Of a DNA stretch of 64,000 nucleotides, positions 25,993 to 34,465 are shown piece after piece; the first letter of the stretch is position 1, and each line of letters opens with the position of its first letter. Below the pieces are notes generated by a model that saw only the letters and a list, made by a program, of their open reading frames with translations, was not told where the DNA came from and made no database searches. The position numbers and the translations under genes are program-made. Source of the DNA: Tabrizicola thermarum (GTDB taxonomy: Bacteria; Pseudomonadota; Alphaproteobacteria; Rhodobacterales; Rhodobacteraceae); assembly GCF_003574395.1 (NCBI RefSeq), contig NZ_KZ984538.1, positions 237,054 to 301,053 of the forward strand, written 5' to 3'.

Positions 25993-26280
25993 ATGGACCC
26001 AGTGGACGAATTCGCCCGGCTGAAGGCCGAAATCCGGCGGTTGCAGGATCGCGCGGAGGCCCTGCGCGAGGGGTTCCTCAAACCCGGCGCGCGGCTGCGG
26101 TCGAACCGGTTCGAGATCACGGTGAAACGGCAGAAGCGGCGCGTTTTCGTGAAGGAACGCCTGCCCGAGTCGGTTCTTGCCGATCCGCGCTATTGGGAAG
26201 AGCGGGAGAGCGAGGTGGTGACATGCCATGAGATCACCACCTTTCGCGCGGGCGACCCGGACATCGTCCTGATCGAGTGA
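25993..26280 (+). CDS. Conserved hypothetical protein
   Basis: A 95-residue charged protein: helical N-terminus (MDPVDEFARLKAEIRRLQDRAEALREGFL), a basic middle (KPGARLRSNRFEITVKRQKRRVFVKERLP) and YWEERESEVVTCHEITTF. I do not know the family; the basic core suggests nucleic-acid contact. GGAGGTG lies just before the ATG at 25993; a GTG two codons upstream is less likely. It directly precedes the REP/RAYT unit. Confidence 0.6.
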   Translation: MDPVDEFARLKAEIRRLQDRAEALREGFLKPGARLRSNRFEITVKRQKRRVFVKERLPESVLADPRYWEERESEVVTCHEITTFRAGDPDIVLIE

Positions 26281-26291
26281 GTCACAGGTAA

Positions 26292-26310
26292 GGTGGGCGA
26301 TCCGCCCACC
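26292..26310. repeat. REP-like hairpin, 5' of the RAYT gene
   Basis: Arms GGTGGGC and GCCCACC with a 5-nt loop, flanked by TAA and CTA. The same hairpin with a different loop recurs at 26814-26832, so the transposase gene lies between two REP copies. Confidence 0.7.
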
Positions 26311-26343
26311 CTACGCCGGGGAATATCCATCAAGGTCAATGCC

Positions 26344-26850
26344 ATGCCGAACTACCGCCGACTGCGCGTTCCAGGCGCCACCTATTTCTTCACAGTCAAT
26401 CTGGCTAGGGAAGGGGATACCGCGCTTGTCGATCACATCGACCTTCTGCGGGAAGCCTACCGGGTGACCGCCGCCGAGCATCCGATCGATTGCCGGGCGA
26501 TGGTGGTCCTGCCGGATCATATCCACGCCGTCTGGACCCTGCCTCCGGGGGATGCCGACTTTTCGCGCCGCTGGCAGAAACTCAAGGCCCGGTTCACCCA
26601 TGCGACGGGCCTTCGGGGCGCGCAATCCCGCAGCATGGTGGTAAAGCGCGAAGCCGGTCTCTGGCAGCGCCGGTTCTGGGAACACATGATTCGCAATCCC
26701 GACGAGGAGGGCCGGGCAATCGCCTATTGCCTGAGCGATCCGGTCCGGCATGGCTATGTGGAACAGGCCGCCGAATGGCCCTTCTCCACACTCCACCGCG
26801 ATCTGCGGGCGAAGGTGGGCCCATCGCCCACCCTGAGGGCCGTCGCGTAG
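26344..26850 (+). CDS. REP-associated tyrosine transposase (RAYT)
   Basis: A 168-residue HUH-type single-strand DNA nuclease of the RAYT/IS200-like family. The N-terminal NYRRLRVPGATYFFTVNLA is typical; the HUH metal motif is His59-Ile-His61 in VLPDHIHAVWTLP, and the catalytic Tyr lies in the IAYCLSDPVRHGYV segment. RAYTs bind and cleave REP hairpins and are thought to spread them. Here REP hairpins lie 34 bp before the start and inside the last 40 bp of the gene. ATG at 26344 starts the conserved sequence. Confidence 0.88.
   Translation: MPNYRRLRVPGATYFFTVNLAREGDTALVDHIDLLREAYRVTAAEHPIDCRAMVVLPDHIHAVWTLPPGDADFSRRWQKLKARFTHATGLRGAQSRSMVVKREAGLWQRRFWEHMIRNPDEEGRAIAYCLSDPVRHGYVEQAAEWPFSTLHRDLRAKVGPSPTLRAVA
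26814..26832. repeat. REP-like hairpin, 3' end of the RAYT gene
   Basis: GGTGGGC, a 5-nt CCATC loop, then GCCCACC. Same arms and loop length as the upstream copy at 26292-26310. It overlaps the last codons of the RAYT gene and stands in the convergent gap to uvrB. Confidence 0.7.
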
Positions 26851-26871
26851 GCAGGGCAGTTTGACCGACCC

Positions 26872-29055
26872 CTATCTTCCGCGACGTGACCTCTTCCCTC
26901 CCCGCTGCCCGGCCCGCCCGGCCGTCGACCGGCCGGCCATCTTCGTGGCCTCTTCCACCGCTTCCTCGATCACCTCCTGCCGGGCGAAGGGGTCGTCGGC
27001 GACGGCGAGTTCCACGGCCTCCAGCCGCCTGACCTCGTCCCGCAGGCGGGCGGCTTCCTCGAATTCCAGGTTCTCGGCGGCCTTGCGCATCTGGGTGCGC
27101 AACGCCTCCAGATGGGCGGCGAGGTTCTGGCCGACCATGGGCTTGTCGACCCTGGTCGTGACGCGCGCCATATCGGTGTCGCCCTGCCAGAGGCCCGCCA
27201 GCACGTCCTCCACGTTCTTCTTCACCGTCTCGGGCGTGATGCCGTGCTTCAGGTTGTAGGCCATCTGCTTTTCGCGCCGCCGATTGGTCTCGGCCAGCGC
27301 CCGTTCCATCGACCCGGTGATCCGGTCGGCATACATGATGACCCGGCCTTCACTGTTGCGCGCGGCGCGGCCGATGGTCTGGATGAGGCTGGTTTCCGAC
27401 CGCAGGAAGCCCTCCTTGTCGGCATCCAGAATCGCCACCAGCCCGCATTCCGGGATATCGAGGCCTTCGCGCAAGAGGTTGATCCCCACGAGGGCGTCGA
27501 ATGCCCCGAGCCGCAGATCGCGCAGGATCTCGATGCGTTCGATGGTGTCGATGTCGGAATGCATGTAGCGCACCCGGATGCCCTGTTCATGCAGGTAATC
27601 GGTCAGGTCCTCGGCCATGCGCTTGGTCAGCACGGTGACCAGCGTCCGCAGGCCCCGGGCCGAAACCTTGCGGATCTCGTCCAGGAGGTCGTCCACCTGC
27701 ATTTCCACCGGGCGTATCTCTACCTCGGGGTCGAGAAGCCCGGTCGGGCGGATCACCTGTTCGGTGAAGACGCCGCCGGTCTGCTCCAGCTCCCAGGCGG
27801 CGGGGGTGGCCGAGACAAAGATGGATTGCGGGCGCATCGCATCCCATTCCTCGAACTTGAGGGGGCGGTTGTCCATGCAGGATGGCAGGCGGAAGCCGTG
27901 TTCGGCCAGGGTGAACTTGCGCCGGAAGTCGCCGCGATACATCCCGCCGATCTGAGGGACCGAGACGTGGCTTTCGTCGGCAAAGACGATGGCGTTGTCA
28001 GGGATGAATTCGAACAGCGTGGGCGGCGGTTCGCCCGGCGCGCGGCCGGTGAGGTAGCGGGAATAGTTCTCGATCCCGGCGCAACTGCCCGTCGCCTCCA
28101 GCATTTCGAGATCGAAGTTGGTGCGCTGTTCCAAGCGTTGGGCTTCGAGGAGTTTTCCTTCCGAGGTAAGTTGTTTCAGACGGTGGAAAAGCTCTTCCCG
28201 GATGCCCTTGATCGCCTGTTGCAGGGTTGGCCGGGGGGTGACGTAGTGGCTGTTCGCATAGATGCGGATCTGCTTGAAGCTGTCGGTCTTCGCGCCGGTC
28301 AGCGGGTCGAATTCGGTGATGGCCTCCAGCTCCTCGCCAAAGAAGGAAAACCGCCAGGCGCGGTCTTCCAGGTGGGCGGGCCAGACTTCCAGGCTGTCGC
28401 CGCGGACGCGAAAGGCCCCGCGCTGGAAGGCGGTGTCGAGGCGGCGGTATTGCTGGGCCACAAGGTCGGCCATCACCTTGCGCTGGTCATAAAGCTGGCC
28501 CACCACCAGATCGACGGTCATCGCCGAATAGGTCTCGACCGAGCCGATGCCATAGATGCAGGAGACAGAGGCCACGATGATGACGTCGTCGCGCTCCAGA
28601 AGCGCCCGGGTGGCAGAGTGGCGCATCCGGTCGATCTGTTCGTTGATCTGCGATTCCTTTTCTATGTAGGTGTCGGTGCGCGCGACATAGGCTTCGGGCT
28701 GGTAGTAGTCGTAGTAGGAAACGAAGTATTCGACCGCGTTGTCGGGGAAGAAGCCCTTGAATTCGCCATATAATTGCGCGGCCAGCGTCTTGTTGGGCGC
28801 AAGGATGATGGCGGGTCGCTGGGTTGCCTCGATGATCTTGGCCATGGTGAAGGTCTTGCCCGTCCCCGTGGCCCCCAGAAGCACCTGATCCCGCTCGCCC
28901 GCGTTCACCCCGGCGGTCAGTTCGGCAATCGCGGTGGGCTGGTCGCCTGCGGGCTGGAAGGGCGACGACAGGACAAATCGCCGCCCGCCCTCGAGCTTGG
29001 GCTTGGTCAGCACGTCCGGGCGTTCGGTCACGGCATTGGCGTTGTTGTGCGGCAT
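26872..29055 (-). CDS. uvrB: Excinuclease ABC subunit B
   Basis: The 727-residue damage-verification helicase of nucleotide excision repair. Walker A is GATGTGKT (61-68), the beta-hairpin region is [24 protein letters not shown], the DEAD-like box is VFADESHVS, and helicase motif VI is [21 protein letters not shown]-terminal UVR domain ([28 protein letters not shown]) binds UvrC. A short basic tail ends it. Length and all motifs are intact. Confidence 0.97.
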   Translation of the reverse strand: MPHNNANAVTERPDVLTKPKLEGGRRFVLSSPFQPAGDQPTAIAELTAGVNAGERDQVLLGATGTGKTFTMAKIIEATQRPAIILAPNKTLAAQLYGEFKGFFPDNAVEYFVSYYDYYQPEAYVARTDTYIEKESQINEQIDRMRHSATRALLERDDVIIVASVSCIYGIGSVETYSAMTVDLVVGQLYDQRKVMADLVAQQYRRLDTAFQRGAFRVRGDSLEVWPAHLEDRAWRFSFFGEELEAITEFDPLTGAKTDSFKQIRIYANSHYVTPRPTLQQAIKGIREELFHRLKQLTSEGKLLEAQRLEQRTNFDLEMLEATGSCAGIENYSRYLTGRAPGEPPPTLFEFIPDNAIVFADESHVSVPQIGGMYRGDFRRKFTLAEHGFRLPSCMDNRPLKFEEWDAMRPQSIFVSATPAAWELEQTGGVFTEQVIRPTGLLDPEVEIRPVEMQVDDLLDEIRKVSARGLRTLVTVLTKRMAEDLTDYLHEQGIRVRYMHSDIDTIERIEILRDLRLGAFDALVGINLLREGLDIPECGLVAILDADKEGFLRSETSLIQTIGRAARNSEGRVIMYADRITGSMERALAETNRRREKQMAYNLKHGITPETVKKNVEDVLAGLWQGDTDMARVTTRVDKPMVGQNLAAHLEALRTQMRKAAENLEFEEAARLRDEVRRLEAVELAVADDPFARQEVIEEAVEEATKMAGRSTAGRAGQRGGKRSRRGR

Positions 29056-29193
29056 GGGGCACTTTCGCGAGTCGGGGAGGGCAGAGCAGAGTTGATCCGT
29101 TTTTGTTCCAGTTCAAGCGGCGATCCGCGCGGGCGGGTGAAACCGTTGCCGAGGCAGGGCGAAGCGGCTAAGGCAACGGGCCAGAGGTGAGCG

Positions 29194-30054
29194 ATGGCGA
29201 AGAAGATCGATACGCGGGCCGTGGGGCTGGATGTGGGGCTGGCGTTCATCCGCTGGCTCACGGGGGCAGAGAACCTGCATTATGGCCTGTGGACCGGGCT
29301 GGAGGTGACGGCGGGCAATCTGCGGGCGGCGCAGGACAACTATTCCACCAGGCTGTTCGGCTACCTTCCCGAGGGGCCGCTGCGCATCCTGGACATCGGC
29401 GGGGGTGCGGGCGAGACGGCGAAGAAGCTGCTGGCGCTGGGCCATACTGTCGAGATCGTGGTGCCTTCGGCGTTCCTGGCCGCGCGCTGCCGCGAGACGG
29501 CCAGAGGTGCCACGGTGCATGAATGCACGTTCGAGGCGTTCACCGGAACCGGGCCGTTCGACCTGTGCCTGTTTTCCGAAAGTTTCCAGTATATTCCCCT
29601 GACCGAAAGCCTGCCGAAATGCGCCCGGCTCCTGGCGCCTGCCGGGCAGGTGCTGATTGCCGACTGCTTTCGCACCGCCGCCTATCGCGGTCGCGCCGTG
29701 CATGGCCCGCAGCCCGGCGGTGGTCATCAGATCGCAGCCTTCCGCGCGGCGGTGCCGCAGGCGGGCTTTGCGATCGAGGCCGAGGAGGACATCACCGACG
29801 CCGTCGCGCCCTCGATCGACCTGGAGCAGCGGCTGTTCAACGTGCTGGGCCACGGGGTGAAGCGGGTGTCCGACGAGATCCACGCCAAGCGGCCGGCGGC
29901 GCATTGGGCGCTGGCACGGCTGCTGGGGCTGTTCCTGTCGAAGTCGCGCCGCGAGAACCTGATGCAGCGACTGACCGGGACCAACCGAACCTCCGAAGCG
30001 TTCCGGACCTACAACAGGTACCAGATCTTCCGCCTGGGACGGGCGCAGGGCTGA
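29194..30054 (+). CDS. Class I SAM-dependent methyltransferase
   Basis: A 286-residue methyltransferase. The SAM-binding motif I is LRILDIGGGAGETAKKLLALG, followed by an acidic position (VEIVVPS) and FDLCLFSESFQYIPL as the post-II segment. The N-terminal part (FIRWLTGAENLHYGLWTG) resembles enzymes acting on lipid or quinone-like substrates. The substrate is not determinable. AGAGGTGAG precedes the ATG. It is divergent from uvrB with a 138-bp gap. Confidence 0.8.
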   Translation: MAKKIDTRAVGLDVGLAFIRWLTGAENLHYGLWTGLEVTAGNLRAAQDNYSTRLFGYLPEGPLRILDIGGGAGETAKKLLALGHTVEIVVPSAFLAARCRETARGATVHECTFEAFTGTGPFDLCLFSESFQYIPLTESLPKCARLLAPAGQVLIADCFRTAAYRGRAVHGPQPGGGHQIAAFRAAVPQAGFAIEAEEDITDAVAPSIDLEQRLFNVLGHGVKRVSDEIHAKRPAAHWALARLLGLFLSKSRRENLMQRLTGTNRTSEAFRTYNRYQIFRLGRAQG

Positions 30055-30241
30055 GGTCCTGCGGTGTCAAGCGTCGATCGTGAAAAGATTCTTCACCGAC
30101 GAATACAACTTCTGGTTGATATGACCTCCGGCTTCGGCCAAGATGGACCGGCAAGCAGCAACTGAATCTGCCGGTCGGCGTCAGATCCCACCCCACCCAC
30201 ACTCCCTGACACCGGCCGGCAGTCTTTCCCGCATCGGGTGC

Positions 30242-30270
30242 TTGCGCTTTCCGCAAACTTCGGAATAACA
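30242..30270 (+). promoter_or_regulatory. Possible promoter of the NDUFS4-like gene
   Basis: TTGCGC at 30242-30247 and ATAACA at 30265-30270 are separated by 17 bp, 25 bp before the ATG at 30296. The -10 is a weak match. The rest of the 241-bp gap 30055-30295 shows no gene. Confidence 0.3.
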
Positions 30271-30295
30271 CGGGGCACGTCCGAAGGAGCCAGTC

Positions 30296-30607
30296 ATGCG
30301 CGCCCGTATCTACCAGCCAGCCAAGACCGCGATGCAATCGGGGACCGCCAAGACCCACCAGTGGGTGCTGGAATTCACGCCAGTCTCTGAACGGGAGATC
30401 GACCCGCTGATGGGCTGGACTTCGTCCTCGGACACCCAGAGCCAGGTGCGCCTGCGGTTCGAAACCCGCGCGGCGGCCGAGGCCTATGCAACCGAAAAAG
30501 GGCTGGAGTTCGACGTGGTCGAGCCCAAGCCGCGCAAGCCGGTGATCCGGCCCCGCGGCTATGGCGAGAATTTCGCGACCGACCGCAAGGGCGCCTGGAC
30601 GCATTGA
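30296..30607 (+). CDS. NADH:ubiquinone oxidoreductase accessory subunit, NDUFS4 family
   Basis: A 103-residue protein matching the ETC complex I subunit conserved region (18 kDa subunit): [25 protein letters not shown], then [39 protein letters not shown] and [19 protein letters not shown]. This supernumerary subunit is shared by alphaproteobacteria and mitochondria and stabilises the NADH-dehydrogenase module. GAAGGAG precedes the ATG. The next gene starts right after the stop (TGA ATG). Confidence 0.92.
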   Translation: MRARIYQPAKTAMQSGTAKTHQWVLEFTPVSEREIDPLMGWTSSSDTQSQVRLRFETRAAAEAYATEKGLEFDVVEPKPRKPVIRPRGYGENFATDRKGAWTH

Positions 30608-31072
30608 ATGGCGTGGTCCATCGCCGAAGAGCACCCGCTTACGCCTGACCTGGCGCTGCTGTTCGAGCGTCACACCGCAGACATGCACGCCGACACCCCG
30701 CCGGAATCGATACACATGATGGACAAGGGCGCGCTGGCAGCGCCGGGGATCCGGTTCTTTGTCCTGCGGGACGAGGGGGTGCCGCTGGCCATGGGGGCCT
30801 ACAAGCGAATCGATGCCACCCATGCCGAGATCAAGTCGATGCATGTGCTGGCCGAGGCGCGGGGGCGCGGGCTGTCGAAGGCCATGCTGGACCATCTGCT
30901 GGCCGCGGCCGCTGCGGACGGGTTTGTCCGGATGAGCCTGGAGACCGGCGTGCAGCCAACCTTCATCGCCGCGCGGGCGCTGTACGAACGCGCCGGATTC
31001 CGGGAATGTCCGCCCTTCGAGGGCTATGGCCCGGACCCGAATTCGGTCTTCATGACAAAGGCGCTTGCCTGA
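30608..31072 (+). CDS. GNAT family N-acetyltransferase (YsnE-like)
   Basis: A 154-residue acetyltransferase. The core is IRFFVLRDEGVPLAMGAYKRIDATHAEIKSMHVLAEARGRGLSKAMLDHLLAAAAADGFVRMSLETG followed by ARALYERAGFRECPPFEGY, a pattern of the YsnE/PA4866 group. The ATG immediately follows the NDUFS4 stop codon, so the two are one transcript; no functional link to complex I is evident. Substrate unknown. Confidence 0.85.
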   Translation: MAWSIAEEHPLTPDLALLFERHTADMHADTPPESIHMMDKGALAAPGIRFFVLRDEGVPLAMGAYKRIDATHAEIKSMHVLAEARGRGLSKAMLDHLLAAAAADGFVRMSLETGVQPTFIAARALYERAGFRECPPFEGYGPDPNSVFMTKALA

Positions 31073-31103
31073 ACCGAACGCTTGGCCCAAAAGGGCGTCG
31101 CGC

Positions 31104-31180
31104 GGGCTCATAGCTCAACTGGATAGAGCAAGGACCTTCTAAGTCCGAGGTTGAGGGTTCGAGTCCTTCTGGGCCCGCCA
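31104..31180 (+). tRNA. tRNA-Arg(TCT)
   Basis: A 77-nt cloverleaf with encoded CCA. The 7-bp acceptor pairs GGGCTCA with TGGGCCC, the D-stem is GCTC/GAGC, the anticodon loop CTTCTAA gives TCT, and the T-arm holds GGTTCGAGTCC. Reads arginine AGA/AGG codons. Confidence 0.97.
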
Positions 31181-31230
31181 CAGGTTCCCAAATCGGTCGT
31201 GAATCGCTTCGGGCAGTCCCCACGGGGGGC

Positions 31231-32469
31231 TCAGGTCTTGCTGCTGGGCGCGCCGCCTTCGAAGCGGTTGCCGTGGCGGTAGTCGCAGGGGGCCTCTTGC
31301 ATCTGCAGATGAAGGCCGGTGCCGGTGAAGGGATGGGCGCGGGCGACATCCTCGTCGAAGTCGATGCCAAGGCCGGGGGCCTCGGGGGGGAGGATGTAGC
31401 CGTCTTCCCATCTGATCGAGTTGCGGATCAGTTTCTGATGGAAGGCGCCGCCGGTTTCGATGGTCTCGGCGATCAGCAGGTTCGGGATCGAGGCGGCAAA
31501 ATGGATGTTGGCGGCCCATTCCACCGGACCTGCATAGAGGTGCGGCGCCATCTCGGCGTTGAAGATCTCGGCCATGGCGGCGATCTTCTTTGCCTCCCAG
31601 ATCCCCCCGACACGGCCAAGAGCGGGTTGCAGGATCTTGACGCCCCCGGCGCGGAGGAGGGTGCCGAATTCGGCCTTGGTGGTCAGGCGTTCGCCGGTGG
31701 CGAGGGGGACGCGGACCTGGGCGGCGACCTCGGCGAATTCGAGCAGGTTGTCGGGCGGGATCGGTTCTTCGTACCAGAGCGGATTGTAGGGTTCGATCTC
31801 GCGGCCCATGCGTATCGCGCCCGGCGTGGTGAACTGACCGTGGGTGCCGAAGAGAAGGTCGACGCGGTCGCCCACCGCCGCGCGGATGGCCTTGCAGAAG
31901 GCGACGCTGCGGGTGATGTCGGACAGGGCCGGTTCATGGCCACCGCGGATCGTGTAGGGGCCGGCGGGGTCGAATTTCACCGCGGTGAAGCCTGCGTTCA
32001 TGAATCGCACCGCTGCCTCGGCGGCGGCGTCTGGGTCGACCCAGAACTCGGGCGTCTCCTTGCCGGGCTCGGGGTAGAGGTAGGTGTAGCTGCGGATGCG
32101 GTCATTCATCCTGCCGCCGAGCAGCGCGTAGACCGGCCGGTTGCGCGCCTTGCCGAGGATGTCCCAGCAAGCGATCTCGAGCCCCGAGAAGGCGCCCATC
32201 ACGGTCGGGTCGGGGCGCTGGGTGAAGCCGGAGGAATAGGCGCGGCGGAACATCAGTTCGATGCTTTCGGGGTTTTCGCCGGCCATGTGGCGTTCGAACA
32301 CGTCTTCGATCACGGCTTGCATGGCCTTGGGGCCGACGGTGGAGGCGTAGCATTCGCCGTAGCCGGTGATCCCGGTGTCGGTGGTGAGTTTCGGGAAGAT
32401 CCAGTAGCGGCCTCCCCAGCCGGGGAACGGGGGGGCGACGACGAAGATTTCGAGGTCCTTCAGTTTCAT
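31231..32469 (-). CDS. Mandelate racemase/muconate lactonizing enzyme family (sugar-acid dehydratase-like)
   Basis: A 412-residue enolase-superfamily enzyme. Motifs visible are GYGECYASTVGPKAMQAVIEDV in the capping domain, FTAVKFDPAG (a catalytic Lys-type KxD), LLFGTHGQF, WYEEPIPPDN (metal Glu), ATGERLTTKAEF (metal Glu) and MAPHLYAGPVEWAANIH (a late His). The arrangement fits acid-sugar dehydratases of the D-galactonate/mannonate/arabinonate groups; exact substrate unknown. ATG at 32469. The repeat copy at 32526-32547 lies just upstream. Confidence 0.8.
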   Translation of the reverse strand: MKLKDLEIFVVAPPFPGWGGRYWIFPKLTTDTGITGYGECYASTVGPKAMQAVIEDVFERHMAGENPESIELMFRRAYSSGFTQRPDPTVMGAFSGLEIACWDILGKARNRPVYALLGGRMNDRIRSYTYLYPEPGKETPEFWVDPDAAAEAAVRFMNAGFTAVKFDPAGPYTIRGGHEPALSDITRSVAFCKAIRAAVGDRVDLLFGTHGQFTTPGAIRMGREIEPYNPLWYEEPIPPDNLLEFAEVAAQVRVPLATGERLTTKAEFGTLLRAGGVKILQPALGRVGGIWEAKKIAAMAEIFNAEMAPHLYAGPVEWAANIHFAASIPNLLIAETIETGGAFHQKLIRNSIRWEDGYILPPEAPGLGIDFDEDVARAHPFTGTGLHLQMQEAPCDYRHGNRFEGGAPSSKT

Positions 32470-32483
32470 GGTGCGCGCCCCCT

Positions 32484-32525
32484 GGCTGGCGGCGGAGCGG
32501 GGGTTTCACACCCCCGCACCCCCGT
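32484..32525 (-). other. GC hairpin between a repeat copy and the dehydratase
   Basis: Read on the minus strand, GGGGGTGTGAAACCCCC forms a strong stem-loop right after the 22-nt repeat at 32526-32547. It lacks a T-tract. It may act as a 3'-end stabiliser or attenuating structure. The remaining gap to 32715 shows nothing else. Confidence 0.4.
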
Positions 32526-32547
32526 GGAGTATTTCTCAAAAGAGCAA
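32526..32547 (-). repeat. 22-nt intergenic repeat, copy 2
   Basis: On the minus strand it begins TTGCTCTTTT and ends AAATACTCC with GAG in the variable middle. It matches the copy at 1450-1471 at 19 of 22 positions. Here too it is followed by a GC-rich hairpin. Confidence 0.6.
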
Positions 32548-32714
32548 GCTAGAGAGGACAGGGGCGCGTCAACCTTTCATCTGCGACAGATCGTGACGCG
32601 GATGGGATAGGGCAACAGGTGGCAAACCCGAAGGCTGGGTGCAGCGTGGTGTTCGATTACGTCAAGTTCTTTCGCGGATCCTGGCTTCTTCCGCGAGGTT
32701 GCCGCAGCGAAAAG

Positions 32715-33500
32715 TCAAAGTCGGGCATGGCCGATGCGGGCGAGGAAGCCAAGGAGCGGTTCGGCGAAGCCTTCCGGATCGGTCAGCATCGACAGATGGC
32801 TGCCACTGCGGATCAGTTTGTAGCCGGCATCCGGCACGAGCTCCGCGAGGTCACGCTGGACGTCGGGCGGGGTCTTGCGGTCGTCAGCGCCGGCAAGGAT
32901 CAGGGTCGGCAATCGCAGCGCGGCGGTGGTCTGGTAGAAATCCGCCGTGGCAATGGCCGAGGCGAAGCCGGTCCAGCCATCGGGGCGGGTGGTGCCTAGC
33001 ATGGCCCGGACCGCAGCAAGCATCGGCGAGGCGCGCCATCTGGGGCCGAGGAGGGCTGCACATTCGGCGTCGAGATCGGGGCCCTCGCCGCGCAGGCGGG
33101 CAAGGCGGGTTTCCCAGACCGAAGGGTTGGCAAAGCGGGTCGCCGAGCCGGTCAGGACCAGGGCGCGCACGAGGTCGAGGCGTTTGACGGCGAGGCCCTG
33201 CGCGATCAGCCCGCCCTCGCCCGCGCCCAGCACAACAGCATCCTTCAGTGCAAAATGGGTCATCAGCCGTTCGACATCGCGGATCATCGCGCCCATCGCA
33301 TAGGGCGGCGGGGGCGTGTCCGAGGCCCCGTGGCCGCGCAGATCAAGGCGCAGGATGCGCTGGCCGTTCAGGCGGGGGATCAGCGCGTCCCAGACGCGAC
33401 CGTCAAGGCCGAGGCCGTGGATCAGGACCAAGGGCGGCCCGGTGAGGGGGCCGTTCAGGTCGGCGTTCAGTCGCAGATCGTCCAGCCAGACCAGTGTCAT
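32715..33500 (-). CDS. Alpha/beta hydrolase-fold protein lacking the serine nucleophile
   Basis: A 261-residue protein close to 3-oxoadipate enol-lactonases in overall pattern: LVLIHGLGLDGRVWDALIPRL, ILRLDLRGHGASDTPPPPYAM, LPTLILAGADDRKTPPDVQRDLA and a final SGSHLSMLTDPEGF that keeps the His. The nucleophile elbow, normally GxSxGG, reads GAGEGG at residues 92-97, so Gly94 replaces the Ser. Ordinary ester hydrolysis is therefore unlikely; it may bind a ligand or be decaying. Last of a three-gene operon; overlaps the dehydratase stop as ATGA. Confidence 0.75.
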   Translation of the reverse strand: MTLVWLDDLRLNADLNGPLTGPPLVLIHGLGLDGRVWDALIPRLNGQRILRLDLRGHGASDTPPPPYAMGAMIRDVERLMTHFALKDAVVLGAGEGGLIAQGLAVKRLDLVRALVLTGSATRFANPSVWETRLARLRGEGPDLDAECAALLGPRWRASPMLAAVRAMLGTTRPDGWTGFASAIATADFYQTTAALRLPTLILAGADDRKTPPDVQRDLAELVPDAGYKLIRSGSHLSMLTDPEGFAEPLLGFLARIGHARL

Positions 33501-34465
33501 GCGAAGCGCCGCAGGGCCTTGGCGAAGGTTTCGGGGGCGACATTGCCGCCCGAGGCGACGGCGATGACGGTGTCGGGCAGGTCCGCGCCGAACAGGGCGG
33601 CGGCCAAGGCGACAGCGCCACCCGGTTCCAGCACGATCCGCAGGTGGGTAAAGGCCAGCGCCATCGCGTACAGCGCTTGATCGTCGGTCACAACCGCCCC
33701 AGGCCCGGCGAGGCGGGAGAGGATCGGGAAGGTCAGTTCACCGGGCGAAGGGGTCAGGATCGCGTCGCAGATTGACCCGGAGACAGCCGCGTTGCGTTCG
33801 CGCTTTCCCGAAATGAGCGACCGGGCCATGTCGTCAAAGCCCTCCGGTTCGCAAGTGCGGACTCGCAGGCCGGGCGCATGGGCGGCAAGCGCAAGGGCGG
33901 TGCCCGAGGACAGTCCGCCGCCGCCGCAGCAGACCAGGACCTCGGCGGTCGTGACCCCGGCCTCGGCCGCCTGGGCGGCGATTTCGAGGCCGACGGTGCC
34001 TTGTCCGGCGATCACCTGCCCATCGTCGTAGGGCCGGATCAGTGTCAGGCCACGGGCTTCGGCAAGGCGGGCGCCGATGGCGTCGCGGTCTTGCGTTCCA
34101 CGGTCGTAAAGCACGACCTCGGCACCATAGGCCCGCGTGTTGTCGATCTTCACCTGCGGCGCGTCGGCGGGCATCAGGATCACGCAAGGCGCATCGTGGC
34201 AGGCGGCGGCATGGGCCACGCCCTGCGCATGGTTCCCAGAGGAATAGGCGATGACACCGCGCGCCCGGGCCTGCGGGTCAAGCGCCGAGACGGCTGCCCA
34301 GCCGCCGCGCGCCTTGAAGCTGCCGGTGATCTGGAGGTTCTCGGCCTTGACGAAGATCCGCCGCCCGGCAACCCGGTCCAGCAGCGGCGCGTTAAGGAGA
34401 GGAGTGCGCCGGACATGGCCCTGCATCCGGCGGGCGGCGGCTTCGATCAGGGTGATGTCGGTCAT
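33497..34465 (-). CDS. Threonine/serine dehydratase (PLP-dependent, fold II)
   Basis: A 322-residue enzyme. Lys51 in ITGSFKARGG binds PLP; SSGNHAQGVAHAA is the substrate loop; CCGGGGLSSGTALA is the phosphate-binding glycine loop; SGGNVAPETF is near the end. The pattern matches catabolic threonine dehydratase or serine racemase-like enzymes; there is no ACT domain, so it is not feedback-regulated IlvA. ATGA overlaps on both sides place it between two alpha/beta hydrolases. It may detoxify hydroxy amino acids. Confidence 0.85.
   Translation of the reverse strand: MTDITLIEAAARRMQGHVRRTPLLNAPLLDRVAGRRIFVKAENLQITGSFKARGGWAAVSALDPQARARGVIAYSSGNHAQGVAHAAACHDAPCVILMPADAPQVKIDNTRAYGAEVVLYDRGTQDRDAIGARLAEARGLTLIRPYDDGQVIAGQGTVGLEIAAQAAEAGVTTAEVLVCCGGGGLSSGTALALAAHAPGLRVRTCEPEGFDDMARSLISGKRERNAAVSGSICDAILTPSPGELTFPILSRLAGPGAVVTDDQALYAMALAFTHLRIVLEPGGAVALAAALFGADLPDTVIAVASGGNVAPETFAKALRRFA

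Noticed and set aside
27112..28773. 553-codon open frame opposite uvrB
   Set aside because: Shadow of uvrB, which has all expected helicase motifs.
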